From the NCBI GenBank assembly GCA_018292915.2, contig JACVVK020000005.1:4946001-5010000 (forward strand): 64,000 bases of DNA, written 5' to 3'. The notes under the pieces were generated by a model. The model saw only the letters and a program-made list of their open reading frames with translations, had not been told where the DNA came from and made no database searches. Shown here in pieces: positions 12,178 to 38,905 of the stretch (position 1 is its first letter; each line of letters starts with the position of its first letter). This DNA comes from Batillaria attramentaria. Taxonomy: Eukaryota; Mollusca; Gastropoda; Batillariidae. The translations under genes were made by a program, and so were the position numbers.

Positions 12178-12403
12178 TAACACCTCTCTTTCTCTCTCTG
12201 TCTCTTTTTTTGTTCTTGCTCAGTTATGTCCCCGCCGCAAGAGTGATTAGGGACACACTCACTCTCTGTCTCTCTCTGTCTCTCTCTGTCTGTCTCTCTG
12301 TCTCTCTCTCACACACACACACACTAACACTAACACTAACACTAACACTCCTTTCTCCATGATCTCTCTGTCTCTGCCTCTGTCTGTCTGTCTCTCTCTC
12401 TCT

Positions 12404-12455
<52 letters not shown>
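12178..12455. repeat. CT/TCTG, CACTAA and (CA)n compound repeat
   Basis: Repeated tctctctgtc words are followed by four CACTAA-type units, more CT/TG words and a long CA run ending about 30 bp before ordinary sequence. Confidence 0.95.
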
Positions 12456-12456
<1 letters not shown>

Positions 12457-12614
12457 GCACACATTTGCGCATACCTGGGCAGGTGCCAGTTCAGCTGGAA
12501 AGAAAATTGTGCAACACTCAAGGGTATTTAAAAAAAAAATTTTTTAGGCTTATCTGTTTCTCACACAATCTCCACAATCCTCTCACTCAGCCCTTGGGTT
12601 ATGCACGACACATG

Positions 12615-12715
12615 TACCCTTCTGTTGGCTCAGTGCCAGCATTTAAGATGCTGTCACTGTGCAGGTGTCTAAGTGGTGGGATTTCAGACACTACCAGCAG
12701 AACGATCCATGAGCC
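12615..12715 (+). repeat. Dispersed repeat F, partial copy
   Basis: Shares cttctgttggctcagtg, gctgtcactgtgcaggtgtc and agaacgatc with 13118-13312 and 16715-16910. It lies immediately upstream of the first recognised GALNT2 exon. It has no coding potential. Confidence 0.65.
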
Positions 12716-12771
12716 CACAATCTTAGAAACTGGCCGGGCCTTTAAGTTTTTTCTTTTCTGTTTGTCCACAG

Positions 12772-26505
<13,734 letters not shown>

Positions 26506-26629
26506 ATGGTCACCCCGTGACCTTTAGAGCCTGCCAGTGAGCATGGACGGTTTGCCAAACTGTAGTATGGTGTAGGGCATGTGCCGTTCGTTAGTATGTG
26601 TAGTGCTCAGTTGGTGTAGTTCACCCGGT

Positions 26630-26796
26630 GGGGAGCCAGGGTGGTCGAATGGTAGAGCGTTGGACTCCTAATGCTCGGGTCGTGAGTTCGATCCCTGCTG
26701 GGGCCAAATATTTGTGCTGGCTTCTTCATCGTTGCCCCGTCTTTGATATCACCCTATGTGGTGGAAAAGGACGTTAAACCCCCAAAACACCCACCC
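26630..26796 (+). mobile_element. tRNA-derived SINE (main family) with 13-bp target-site duplication
   Basis: Head gccagggtggtcgaatgg with B box gagttcgatccc, body tttgtgctggcttcttc, end gttaaacccccaaaacaccc. It is flanked by tagttcaccc[g/a]gt at 26617-26629 and 26797-26809. It lies about 120 bp after the GALNT2 stop and so probably in its 3' UTR. Confidence 0.92.
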
Positions 26797-26812
26797 TAGT
26801 TCACCCAGTATG

Positions 26813-27110
26813 GGGTGCAAATGTACCCCAGCTGTCCACTCATCGGGACAGTTGCACTCTCACAGTGCAGGCCACGGGATGATGGTACCCAAACCTTCAG
26901 CCTAGTCAGCTCACGTGATAATATATCATCATTGGTAGGCTCATTGAAACATAAATTACAACGGATGTAAAACATGCACATGTATCTTCACCATCTGAAG
27001 GCTACATTCATTCAGCGCTTTCAGTTACTGTTGTAAAACAACGTCAGCAGTCACATGACTTCTGCTCGCGAGACCCAAATCCAGGGTACCAGTACATTTG
27101 CACCCCATCC
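26813..27110. repeat. Imperfect inverted repeat pair
   Basis: tggggtgcaaatgtacc near 26820 is matched in reverse by gtacatttgcacccca near 27094. A second arm, cagctggggtacatttgg, follows near 27117. The arms could fold a stem with a loop of about 260 bp. No transposon family was recognised. Confidence 0.5.
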
Positions 27111-27580
27111 CGTGCAGCTGGGGTACATTTGGTCCATCTGCAAATGACTGGGGTACAATTGGACCCCCCCTAGCATGTGAAATGTACCAGCTGAGCGTTA
27201 CTAGCACATACCATATTATCAGATAATGGCCCAGCTGTCTCACTGTCCCTGCCCGCTGATGGGGTATTAAGGCGATTGCCGGCATGTTGTAGTGGTGGTG
27301 ATGAAGATCAAGATTTTGCTGATCTTCATGATCACAGGACATCATGCTGAACCTAGCATTACGAAGGTTAGGAGTTCAGTCATTAAAGCTGGCCCAAAAA
27401 CCATACAGAATACGACAGTTCACTTGATCACATTTGTGAGGTCACGTGATGAGAGCTTACCCATATTTGAAAGGATACCACTGTCATTGAAGCTTTAGTG
27501 TGTTTATCGCCTGCCTAGTCTTCTGTCCATCGAAGGAAATGTCAAGAGCATACAGTCAAATGATGCACACAAAGCACCCA

Positions 27581-27861
27581 GGGCCCGTATGTAAAAGTCG
27601 AGGTTAATTTAACCCGCGGCTACGGGCCTAACCCAGACTAGGACAAAAGAAACCCAAAAGCAAAATTTAAATAAGAAAAGAAGCGAAGAAAGGAAGAAAA
27701 AAATTCCTGCTATAACGGCTTAGGCACCTTGCTGGAATGGGCCCGCTTCTTGATTTAAAACAAAAAAACAACAGAAAATTTAACCCTAGAGCTAGTTTAG
27801 TTCAGGCTTAGACTCTAACCCAGGGCGAAAAGTCCTAACCTCTACTATTACATACGGGCCC
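27581..27861 (+). mobile_element. MITE with GGGCCCGTATGTAA termini, copy 2
   Basis: Begins gggcccgtatgtaaaagtcg and ends ctattacatacgggccc. The interior is about 85-90 percent similar by eye to copy 1 at 738-1007, for example gcctaacccagactaggac and aggcaccttgctggaatgg. It has no coding potential. Confidence 0.8.
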
Positions 27862-30117
27862 AGGTCTCTGTCAGAATCACCCAGGTCTGTGTCATGATGT
27901 TGCTGTGGTTTTCGCAACACCTGACAAAATGAGACCACTTTTTTTTTTTCTTTTATAGACAGGTTGCGAGAAAGATACTTTTAAGAAATTAGGCACAACT
28001 GCTGTGGTATCCTAAGAAGGACTGGACTGTCTTACTCTGTACGATCTTTGGATGGCCTATAAAAAAATGTTTATTTTGCGTTTTCAAATAGGTGTCTGAG
28101 ATGTGGGCGTGTAACCACAACTATCCACGCTCAAGGAACTGTACATGTATGACATGTACCTGACAGAATGTCTCTCAGTCGTGCCAGAAATGCAACGACT
28201 AACTAACATAATTTCTCTGTTTTGGTTGTGTTACTGACAGGCAGAGGTCGAGGGCCTCGCTTTCTGCTGCCCGGACTTAATGAATGAAGATCTCACTCTG
28301 TTTTGTTGAGTTTTTATCATCGGTGAATTTCAGAAGTGTTCTTTTCTTAATTAGCTTTTAGGTTCAGAAAACTTTAGGTGTGGTAAACTGATTTTATACT
28401 AGTGAAGATGATATATATTTTTAACTTGAACTGCTACGTAAATGCAGCTGTATATCTGTGCACGTTGTCATCCATTTTCACAAGTCCTGTCTCACACTGT
28501 GGAAATCAGTCCACATGTTTTTACATTTGTGGTCTCAGTTTCATATCTGCTTGCATCCTGATATGAGAGTTTGTGTCTGGAAAAAATTCAAGACCTCATG
28601 TGTGTCTGTGTTTATTCAGAGGATTTTAAAAAATTTGTTTTGTTTTGTTTTGTTTTTGTTTTTGTTTGGGGGGGGGGGGGGGCAGCTTGAGTTTTCTTTC
28701 TGTTTAAGAATGTTCTATCTGGTCAGTGTAGGATACTTGATCTGGCCACACATGTACATATACAGCGTATTTTCAGCAATATTTCACTAGCATGACATTG
28801 GTTTCTAGGCTTTGTACACCCTTTTGAAAACAAAATCAGTATTTCTAATTGTTAATTTGTCTAAGTCTCATTTGAATGCCTTAACCATTGAGTGAAGGTA
28901 CTTCTGTTAAGGATGAGTAAAGTGTAATGAATGTGTGAGTTTCCTGGCCGGCAGGTATATTTATGGGGTTGGTTTGGTTGCTGGTATAGATAGCAACTTT
29001 AATTTTATGTTCCTGAAATTCTTAAACTTACAACTGTCATACTTTATAGATGGTGTGTGTTTGCGTGTGCGCATGTGTTTGGGAGAGGACTGCTCCACAT
29101 ATTTAAATGTTATGTGATGACAGTACTGAAAGTTGTATAGGCCGAGTGTAGAGCCTAAGTGTTGTAGCAGGGTAGACGTATTTTGACATCATCCTGAAAT
29201 TTTGGTGTAAATTTTTTTTTGAACATAGCGCAGGAGAAGTGCACAATGCCATGCCATCCCTGTGTTATTCCCTTGAAAATACAGTTACACCAAAACTCCA
29301 TGAAAAAGTGTTGATTTGCTGAAGGTCTTTCATATAAAAAATGTAAACGCTATCTTGACACATTCACCCGCTGAGCATTATATATTTTGACAGTAGTCTA
29401 CTTCTCTGCTGACTTCCATTACGTGAATAAAGCTCCCAGTGAATCACACTCTGCCAAAGACAGAAGTAGAATGTACAGCATTCTGACGCTCCAGCAGCAT
29501 TATGACGGGGATACCATTGGAGCTATCTATAATGCCAAAGATTTGTCTCTCTTTTTTTGTGTGTTCAGCATGTAAGCTGTTTGTTGGCTATCCAAAAGTT
29601 CTTAAATCCGTTAACATTTTTATTTTCCAGTAATTTTGTGGTGCTTCTCTACGCAAAATGTTAAAATCCAGTGCTCGAACTTGAAAACCATGTTCTTAAT
29701 AAAAACAAATTTTAAATGCACAAACTGTAGGGCAAGATTGTTAAATTCAAGTATAGGACATTTTTGCCATTGTACATGGGATTGAGGGTTGTATCTGAAA
29801 GGAATATCTTCCACTGACGATTTTGACACATATCACCAGATACACAAAGGTATTACTATCACGCAACTTAAAACAAGTCCAGTTTCACTGATTTGTTCTG
29901 TTCTTTATGTCGTGTGCACAACATTGTTTCTAAATGTGCAGTCTGCTGATAATATGAGCTGGTCACACATATACAGTGAATAAATAAATATTAATTTTTG
30001 ATTTGGGTATAGTGCAACATGTCCAGTGTATATTTACATACATTTCCAACTATTCAAAGGACATAACTTTAGAAAATACCAGCTTCAACTACTTACATCC
30101 TTTTTTTTTTTTTCCTT

Positions 30118-30343
30118 CCCCCCCCCCCCCCCCCCCCCCCTTTTTTTTTTTGCTTCCAGCCTTTTCTGTTTTTCCATATTGTCTGTGTGACAAAAATCAT
30201 GTACAGTCAGCATTTTTTTTTTCTGTGTGTATGACCCATGTATTGGTGTTTTTATGGGAAGGGGCAGATGTGGTGAAGGTTATTTATTCTTCAGTTTTTA
30301 TTTGTTGCATTACTCTTTAGCACTGGAAAGAGAGCATGAGAGA

Positions 30344-30408
<65 letters not shown>
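30118..30408. repeat. Poly(C)/poly(T) tract and (GT)n microsatellite
   Basis: A C run of about 23 bases flanked by T runs occupies 30103-30151. A GT run of about 33 units follows at 30342-30408. Confidence 0.93.
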
Positions 30409-30410
<2 letters not shown>

Positions 30411-31103
30411 CTACAGATATAATCACTTGTACACATACATGTATTTAAAAAAAAAATGTCATGATGATTAATTGTGAAATTAACCTTCTTCCAGTGCTGT
30501 AAGCTGCATATGCAGACATGCACTCGACGGTAGCAAGTTTTCTTGCCATTTGCACAATTGAAAGCAATAAGCTTGTAGATTATTTTGTTGGTGTGGATGT
30601 AGGCAAATGCTTGTATACCCGTACTGTTTTGCCATATTAGACTCAGACTATGTAACTGTATTTGCCCGTTTATTCTGTGGGAATACAGTGTTCGGATGAT
30701 GGTTTATTGTGCACCGTGCAATTTTGATAGTCACCATGAAAGACCGAATATTCCCAGCAGCTGTTTACCAGTAATTTAAATGTATGGCACAATGCTTAAA
30801 CATAGTTTTTCTTGTTACAAGAGTCAGCTAGTCATTTGTTTTATGAAGATGTATTGATTACACAGTCACATATTGTGTATGAGTATATGTGTGTGTGCGT
30901 GTATGTGTGCGCGCACACGTGTGTGTCTGCCTGTGTGTGTCCACGCATATGTGGGTGTCTGTTCATGCAAAAGCATAACGAAAACGAGTTACCATTGCTT
31001 TTTTTTTTTTTTTTTAAACTGAAAGTTGTGCTGGTGATAAAGAATATTTTTCTGGTGTAACTGTCTTTTTTGTCTTTTTTTTTTGTTCATGGGTACAATA
31101 CTG

Positions 31104-31345
31104 TCGCAGGGCTTGTAATGGTGCAACATAAAAATAAGAGGAAATTGTTTTCACGCAGTGGCGAACTGCAGTGCGCATGGGTGGTAGTGGCCAGCTTTGG
31201 TCTAGGGAGAGAAGCTAACTTGCGTTCCATTTTAGAACTAAAGTGCTTGTCAGAATCATGTCCACATGAGGATTTTTGCACGAATTTGTTTTTCCATGGA
31301 CAAGAAAGAAAGTCTGTGTAAAAACAGAAATTACAAGCCCTGCCT
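31104..31345. repeat. Terminal-inverted-repeat element, single copy
   Basis: The left end gcagggcttgtaat is perfectly mirrored by attacaagccctgc at the right end, 14 bp each, with about 215 bp between. That is the form of a small MITE. No target-site duplication was found and no second copy occurs in the window. Confidence 0.5.
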
Positions 31346-34300
31346 TCATCAGGTCTGTTGATGTCCTTATCACAAATGTATTTTGTACACATAAATTATA
31401 TTGAAAAAGCAATAGCATTAAGTTTATTTCTCACTGAAATCTAAATTTGAAGACCTCTGATCCCATTTTAAAAAGATACAGACACGAGGCTTGGGTTACA
31501 CTGGTTACCTTTGGAGCATCTCCCTTCTGTAGGCTGTTTGCTGTCACACCATGACCTTCACATAACCTCCCCAAGTATATACCCTTGACCCTCACATGAC
31601 CTTTCCGGTGGGAAAGCTGCACATAACTGTGCGCCAACTTGCTGGGCAGCAAACAGACTATTAGGTGATAAAGTTGGGCATTTGTCTATGCAAAAACATT
31701 GTTGGATATGACCAACACGTCCGTCATTAACGCTAATTTGTATTGCAGTTTGGAATTTTCTTTGCCAGTTTGGGTTTGCATCCTCGCAATAAATAAGGAG
31801 CAAGGGCAAGGTGTACATGTATTTCATTGTTGTACACTATTCAGTTTGTGATTTATTTCTATCCATCTGTGATTGAAAGTGATTTGTCTTCCTCCGCTCA
31901 GTGTGGTAGTTGCTAGTTTGGTAAATGTGCTGACGCAGGTAGTTTTACTCTGTTGAAGGTGGTGTATGTATACTGTATTCAAATATTGACATGCTGAAGT
32001 AATAAAGCTCCCAAATTTTTTCAAACAAAACCCCTCAGTTCAGTGTCTGCTTTGTTCTGATGGTGAAAACAGAGAGCAAGTGCAAGTTTTTTTGTTTGTT
32101 TGTTTGGGTTTTCTTATGCTGACTTGCATGTATCTGTGATTCAGTTTAACAGAAAAAGTCACTGGTGTATAACTTAGCTGTTAGGATAATTGTAATACTG
32201 TTGGGAATTCATATACTGTAGTACCTATCCAAAGAGTTCTAGCTGATCTAGTACACTAGCCATATACTTTGTTCAAAAACTGATGTGGATAGTACCCTGC
32301 TGCCAGCGTCCTGGTATGAGCATTTTAAAATCTTGTATGCACAGAAATTGCTCCAGGAGCCTGCTCATGCCATATCGCCACAACTACACAACAGTGACAG
32401 ATACCCCAGAAAGTACCACGTACACGTACGTACACACACACACACACAAATAAGAAAATGGTGGTCAAGTCCGTAGGATACTGATTTGTTTGTATTTCTT
32501 TCCATACATACAGCAAGAGAAGATAAGTGGGGGCCAGTCAATTAGCACAAACAGTACAAGATTTGACAATAAACATGCTAAACGATATGATTAGAAAAAA
32601 ATCCACTTAAGTTCAAGAAGTCACATCTGAAATTGTGTGTACATGCACACATACATTAACGCCTGTATCAACACAATGAAGATGCTGAATTTGTTTCAAA
32701 AATAGTCTTCTGAGTCACTGAAAGTGCGTGAAAGCAAAATAAATTGCTCTATGACTAGTTCTACGTGCATCTAACGATTGTCTGATGGATGATTAAAAAC
32801 TGTATTTTTTTAATTTCACAATGGCACTACTTTTCCTTCACTCTGAAAAAGGTCCACCAGCACGTTTTTGACCTATCACGGTAAGAAATAAAGAAGATAG
32901 GCTAGTTTAAAATATTCTGCATTAGCTCTATCTGCATTAAAAAAAACAAAACAAAAAATCAAACTGACCTGCATACACCAGCATCATATCGGAGTACAAA
33001 CAGAATCAGGTGGATTTCCAAAAACCTCACATTAACAGGATAAATTGTGAAGTGCGAACACAACCTACACCTGCAACAAGTAAGTGCAGTGAAGGAAAGA
33101 ACTTTCCAGCTCATCACCCCCTAGATTTGAGCGTTCACAGAAAAGACAAAAAAAAACAAACAACAGAAAGATAAAAAGGAGAAAATACGTTGTGACCTCC
33201 TTGCTTACAGCGTAGAAATCCAAAAACAACAGAGACATATCTGATAACACTTAACATTTTACCAGTTTTAAGTGTTCATTTTGGCAAACAATTTTTTACA
33301 AGCATGACCAAAAACTACAAGACATTTCAGATGAAGATTACCCAAAATAAGATGAACAACTTAAAAATGCCCCAAAATGAGTCATCAAGAGGTGTAAAAA
33401 GTCACATTTACGCCCCACAGGCATGTGGCACATCACAGCACAACCTGTCAGATCTTTCTTGTTTGTACTTAATGAGTGACGATTCAAACCTCAATACTAA
33501 TACTGAAGATGCACTGACAGACATTCGTAACACTAATAGACATTCGTACTGCACTATCCAGCAAGTATAGTTTTTGTGTGTGTGTGATGAACTCCAAAAA
33601 TATGTGTGAATATTGATGCTGCTGCTGACATTTAAGACAAAACAGATGGAAATGTGAACTGCATCACAAAAAGCAAGTTCTTCCTTTTTTGCCTTTTTTT
33701 TTTTTAATTGTGATTTTTAAAAATGTACTGTTGTATGAAACATATGACAACAGTCCCCATCCCCCCCCCCCCCCCAAAAGGCACAAATTTCACATTCATT
33801 TCATGTTTTCTGTAAAATTTTGTCATTACGGTGGGTCGAGTACAAGTAAAATTTAAAGCAGTGAATGAAATATTACACATGTATTAGTAAACATCACCGT
33901 AGTCCCTGTATATGCTTTTCCAGAAAGGCTCACAACAAAAAGTTTGGTATTTCCTTTCTTCAAAAATAACTCTTGCCACCACTCGGTGTTTGAAATTTGT
34001 TTCAGGGATGGTTAAAAATGTACTGAGTTACAATCTTCACAAACAAAAACTAAAGAGAGATGACGCTGGCTAACTATATAATCTGCACTACTGATTATGA
34101 TGTCACCACGCACACAAAAGAAACATCCAGTGATATAATTACCAAACAAATAAAACACACAAACATTAACAAACTTCAATAGACATGCTATCTGAAAACT
34201 CAATGCGTTTCTTATGACAATAATAAATAACAAAAATGTATTTTAAAAAAAAATTCATCACAGCACACCCCTTCTCCTCCAACCTTGCGCCTCCAATGCC

Positions 34301-34558
34301 CTGTACCAAAAATTATTTCCGAGTAGTAGTGAATTCAACATATCCACAAAAAAACAGAACAATATCACAGCCTGAAACACCTCCACCACTCTTTTCACCA
34401 TTTCAAGTCAATACAAGCAGGATGAGTAAGAACCTCTCTGTCTGTCAGTATGTTATTCTACATCAGATACATTTAAAATATTTTAGTTTGAAAACCAACC
34501 CTAGGTAGTGGTTATTTACCCAACACACAAAAACGTTTTCAAAGCAACTCTATTATGT

Positions 34559-34720
34559 GAGGACCTGAAAGAGAGAGTGTCAGAGAGAAAGTGTCTCAGT
34601 GAGAGAGAGAGAGAATCACAGAGAGAGAGAGAGAGAGAATCACAGAGAGAGAGAGAGAGAGAATCACAGAGAGAGAGAATCAGAGAGAGAGAGAGAGAGA
34701 GTGAGAGTGACTCAGACTGA
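34559..34720. repeat. GA-rich minisatellite with GAATCACA interruptions
   Basis: Repeated (GA)n blocks separated by gaatcacagag about every 28 bp, with several units between about 34600 and 34690. The frames across it are repeat-derived. Confidence 0.9.
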
Positions 34721-36218
34721 GAGAAAATGAAAGTGAACTTTATTTTGAAAGGAAAAAGATAAATATAGCAGGCATGGTGACACCTACTAAAAATTTTTAG
34801 TCTGTCCTTTTGAACAAACAAACAAACAAACAAAACAACAGTTACACGCAAACAAAAATGAATAAATAAAATATTCAGACAGATACAGAGACAGAGAAAG
34901 AGAGAGAGAGACAACAAAGCTCTCCACCTAAGATTCTCTCTGTTCCTACCACAGTCAGAACACAACTTTTTTATATCAAGGATCTGAGAAACAGCAGGCA
35001 ACTCTCCTTTGTCACCATCACAAAAACCCAACACAGAAAAAGGTTGGTGAAGACACATGCATGATCTAAAAAAAACCCCACACAAACAGGTAAAAAATCA
35101 AATACCCTCCCCAACCAAACAAACGTAAAGCTTGTACAAGCAGTGGTTGTAAACAGGTGAAACCTGTGAGTCACTATGACCCTTTTTGAACAAACAAAAC
35201 TTTAAAACAAACAAAAAACAAACAAAAAAGTAAGTGAAGGAATTCTGGCATCATTTTTGGATTTTACATGTCAGGTAAAACGTACAACAGTGCACCAAAG
35301 GCAACACTGACAAGTCGTAAGCTGGTGACGCTGAACTACATCTTCTCTGCGGGATCAGCAAAGTTATATGTCATGATCTCTACATCCATGTTCTTTAGGT
35401 GGGAATTCAAAGGTAACACCTTACACAGGTGAATTCTCCTAAAACACATCCTACACTTCATTCCTGCTGTACAATTACAGCAGCAAAAAAAAAACCCCAA
35501 ACCAACAACAACAAAAAAACAAATTAATATCATGGAGGGATGACCCGAAAGAAAACAAAAAACTTCTGGTGGTTGATTAACAAAAAAGGGAGGGAGAAGA
35601 ATGCCAGGGGAGCACACTACAAACCAATAAATAAGAACACTTAGTGTATGAACAAAACTGGATACATAGCGTCTGCATGAACCAAACTGGATATGTAGCT
35701 ACTGCATAAGCTCAGCAGCTAATGAGAATGATAACCATGGACGGCAACATTTGAGCACATTTATCATACGACCAAGTTGTGCTGGTCACAAACAGGGAAA
35801 AAAAAAAAGGAAAAGGAAAAGAAAAAAGATGTGTGCCAAAAAAAAAAAATAAATAAATAAATAAAGATACACACCCATGTGATCACCTCAATAGCATGAC
35901 TGTGTGGTGTATGTTGACACACCCCCCCCCTACCCCCACCCCCCCCCCCCAAAAAAAAAAAAAAAAAATTGTCAGTAAATAAAAATTTTGATAAAATCAT
36001 GGCTCCATTCATGGGTAGCAAGGCCTCAGCAAAATCAATCAAGCAACTGAATCCTTAATGAAACGGACAGACCAGGAGAAGCATGTATACATGTGGCATC
36101 GTGACATTTCGTGCATCATTAGACCCCAGTCAAGAACGACAGCACTGCTTTCATTCTTCACATAAAGGTCAGAGTCATAAAACAAGTGCAAGCTTATGTG
36201 CTCTGTTATGTACAATTA

Positions 36219-36219
<1 letters not shown>

Positions 36220-36247
<28 letters not shown>
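36220..36247. repeat. Poly(C) tract
   Basis: A run of about 28 cytosines followed by A residues. A similar C/A tract lies at 35934-35967. Confidence 0.9.
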
Positions 36248-36249
<2 letters not shown>

Positions 36250-37149
36250 AAAAAGCACAGGGCATAAGTGGAGTCAAAGTACAATACACAGGTGTCAATA
36301 CTGATCAGTGATATGAAAAAATGCACCATCCCCCGAAGTCTTTGAACGGTAAACCCTCACACACAACATCCAACTAAACCAATTGAACATTCAGGATGGG
36401 TGATATACAACACATGAAAGAATATTTCCCACTGAAAAAGTTTGACATGTACCTGCCCAGTACGCTGGTACATGTACCATAAACCTCAGAATGTACGCGT
36501 CATATGATACGCATTCCCCAAACCTATTCTGATGATTCATTTGGGAAACTGCAAACACAAGAAATTTATAGGTATCTTAAATTAAATCGAGAGAAAAATT
36601 AACACCACATCCTTTGCCCGAAGGTCTGAGGGATGGAATTACATTTAACAGGTCTAAAATTGATTGCAAGACATAAAATTACGGCATATGCATACATTTA
36701 GTTAAAATATATATAAACAATTAAGTACAAAGTAATTGATATGGACACTTACATGCATGTATATGTTTCATCCCTACCTATGGCATATCTGACATGTGAA
36801 TATATATATATATATACATTTTACTCCTTTCAGACTTTTAATAAGAAACTGATATTAAACCACCTCATACACACTTGAACTTTTTCTTGACAAACATGTC
36901 ACACAGGATTTTTATAACTTTGGAGCTGTTGGTCTCCTGGGCCACCACCCACTATCCCCAGCCCACCCAACCAAAGAGAAGCTTAAAACAGAAATTACCT
37001 GCCGTCCCAGCAACAGTGACAAATTGCAGTTTCCTGAAGGCAAATGCCGTTAAACTAGTCCAAAAAAAAAAAAAAAAAAAAATTATGGCAAGACATTCTG
37101 CCTTCAAGATTTATATTACTCATTTACAGCCCTTGTTTCTAGTTGTTCA

Positions 37150-37596
37150 GGTATTCTCAGCAAAATCTTCACGAACTAAATGGTCTGGCTCGAGCACTTC
37201 ACACCTGTGGGGACTATAATAGGACAAATGTCCTGGGCCTGCATGCAGAAGTCAGGGTTAGCGACTTTAGCCCTGGGTTAGAGTCTAACTTCGAACTAAA
37301 CTAGCTCTAGGGTTAAATTTTGTTGTGTTTTGTTTGAAATCAGGAAGCGGGTCCATTCCAGCAAGGTGCTTATGCCGTTATAGAAAGATTTTTGTCCTTC
37401 TCTCTTTGCTTCCTTTTTATACTTAATTTTGTTTTGGGGTTTCTTTTGTCCTAGTCTGGGTTAGGCCCGTAGCCGTGGGTTAAATTAACCTCGAGTTTTA
37501 CGTATGGCCCAGGTACTCCAAAATCTTCACGAACTGAACGGCATGGCTCGAACACTTCACACCCGTGGGGACTATAATAGGACAAATGTCCTGGTT
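37150..37596. repeat. MITE framed by two direct copies of an 86-bp sequence
   Basis: The segment 37150-37236 (with aaatcttcacgaact, ggctcgagcacttcacacc and ggggactataataggacaaa) is repeated at about 90 percent identity at 37511-37596. MITE copy 3 lies exactly between them. A target-site duplication this long is not expected from a DNA transposon, so the arrangement more likely reflects a local duplication or an insertion into a tandem repeat. Confidence 0.7.
37234..37511 (-). mobile_element. MITE with GGGCCCGTATGTAA termini, copy 3, inverted
   Basis: Read on the minus strand it matches copies at 738-1007 and 27581-27861, including cctagtctgggttaggcccg and attccagcaaggtgc on the plus strand. 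One terminus is more diverged (gggcctgcatgcagaagtc). Confidence 0.78.
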
Positions 37597-37599
37597 GAC

Positions 37600-37770
37600 T
37601 GTAAAAGTACAGGAAATATGTCCTGAATACTGTCCATCGTGGCGCAGAAACCACAGGCCTTGGTACGAAAGTAATCCAACATTTAAAAAAATGAATCAGT
37701 CTGTGACCGACGTCTGACGCAGATTTGAAGCCCTTATCTGTAAAAAGTTCTCCGTATGTAGCTGTACAAC
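37600..37770. repeat. Dispersed repeat G, copy 1
   Basis: Shares tatgtcctgaat, gtggcgcagaa, agaaagtaat-like and gaatc[a/g]gtctgtgac words, plus cgcagat[t/a]tgaagccc, with 59885-60050 in the same order. It is an old interspersed repeat of unknown class. It adjoins the 86-bp duplication at 37511-37596. Confidence 0.55.
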
Positions 37771-38899
37771 ATTGATACATTATTAAGTACATGTACCTGC
37801 CATTTGTTTTACAGTGAAATCACTGTACACTGCCAGAAAGGAATGTGTAGGAAAAACAAACCCATAAGTCATCCAGGACAATAGACAAAATAATCTCAGG
37901 GAGAAAATAGAATTCAACTTGACTATAACGTCTCCCACTCGCAGAAAATTGTCATCTCTGAGAGACGGTGATGATATGAAGGATATGCTGTCTTCTGAAA
38001 CCTGCTGGTGTTGACACAGCCCTTCTGTGGATGGCACGATTAAAGTCCTCTGCAGAATCTAATTACATTTCTGCCACCTCCTTGAGTGCACTGCACATCT
38101 TCAAAAGCACTTGTCACGGTGACTTGCGTGGAGTTTTGTAACACACGACATGTAACTGAAAAAAATTCAGTGAAATTTCTCAAAACATAAGTGAACTATG
38201 TTGCCAAACGGTCTTTTCACAGACCTCCTAAAACTTCACATATCTCACTCTTTAGTCTTCTTGTTCAGCCCTTATAACAAGTAAGCCAGGTTTGTAAAAC
38301 TTCAAAAGCTGAGCGCGAAGTCATGAAGTGTACAGCCTGAACGAAGTGTTACATTTACCAACTTCACACTGAGAAAACACTAACACTGCAAACCAATTCG
38401 AGGAGAGTGGTCCCATCTGATGAGGTGACATGTTTAACCATAACCTAGAGCAACACACGGTTTCAGTCCTGCACAGGCATGCAAGAGGGTAACAAAACGT
38501 GCAGAGAAAACCCTGCTGAAATCTGTCAAGCGGATGATGCTTGAATGAATGAATAAATCAAACTGCAGAATATGACTGGGCATGGACAAAAATTTGAGTA
38601 TATAGTACAGTAACAATGTTTTCTACAAAACCAGATAACGTAATTCAGACAACTGAAGCATAGACTAGAAACAAAAAAATTGTCTTTAAAAAAAAAAAAA
38701 AAAGTGAGGGTACCCTTCTATTAAAGGCTGGAGACAATTGGCTGGCATACAAGAACATTGCTGAGCAGTTTTTCATCAGACGTGTTTAATCTGTGAGCTC
38801 AAACACACTTGTGTCAAGCATAATACCAGAGACCTGTACCTAAATCAGGGCAAACTACAGGTGCGCCTAACAGCATTGTCACTGAACCAGGTCGCTTAT

Positions 38900-38905
38900 T
38901 TTATT
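38900..38905 (-). terminator. Candidate PCNX4 polyadenylation signal
   Basis: This is the first AATAAA hexamer that I found on the minus strand downstream of the PCNX4 stop, about 690 bp away. Several others follow further on. No cleavage-site evidence is available. Confidence 0.3.

Larger units (their letters stand above)
26506..32020 (+). other. Probable long GALNT2 3' UTR and flank, no coding exon seen
   Basis: No recognisable protein is encoded downstream of the GALNT2 stop. Canonical aataaa words on the plus strand occur near 29979-29988, 31788-31793 and 32001-32006, and any could end the transcript. The stretch contains a SINE, a MITE and two other inverted-repeat structures. The transcript end cannot be decided from sequence alone. 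Confidence 0.4.
32021..38899. other. Non-coding stretch between convergent genes
   Basis: Open frames are short and match nothing I recognise. Content is AT-rich with A, C and GA tracts, a MITE and two short duplications, listed separately. It lies between the ends of GALNT2 on the plus strand and PCNX4 on the minus strand. Part of it may be UTR of either gene. Confidence 0.5.

Noticed and set aside
26630..26705. Possible functional tRNA gene
   Set aside because: The A and B boxes are present, but the same head is followed by the same SINE body in nine places and the cloverleaf stems are poor. It is a SINE head.
33304..33570. 88-residue open frame in the region between GALNT2 and PCNX4
   Set aside because: The composition is that of AT-rich noncoding DNA, there are no splice sites or homology that I recognise, and the length is expected by chance.
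34559..34720. Regulatory GAGA-type element or coding Arg-Glu repeat
   Set aside because: It is a GA minisatellite; there is no evidence of function and no conserved frame.
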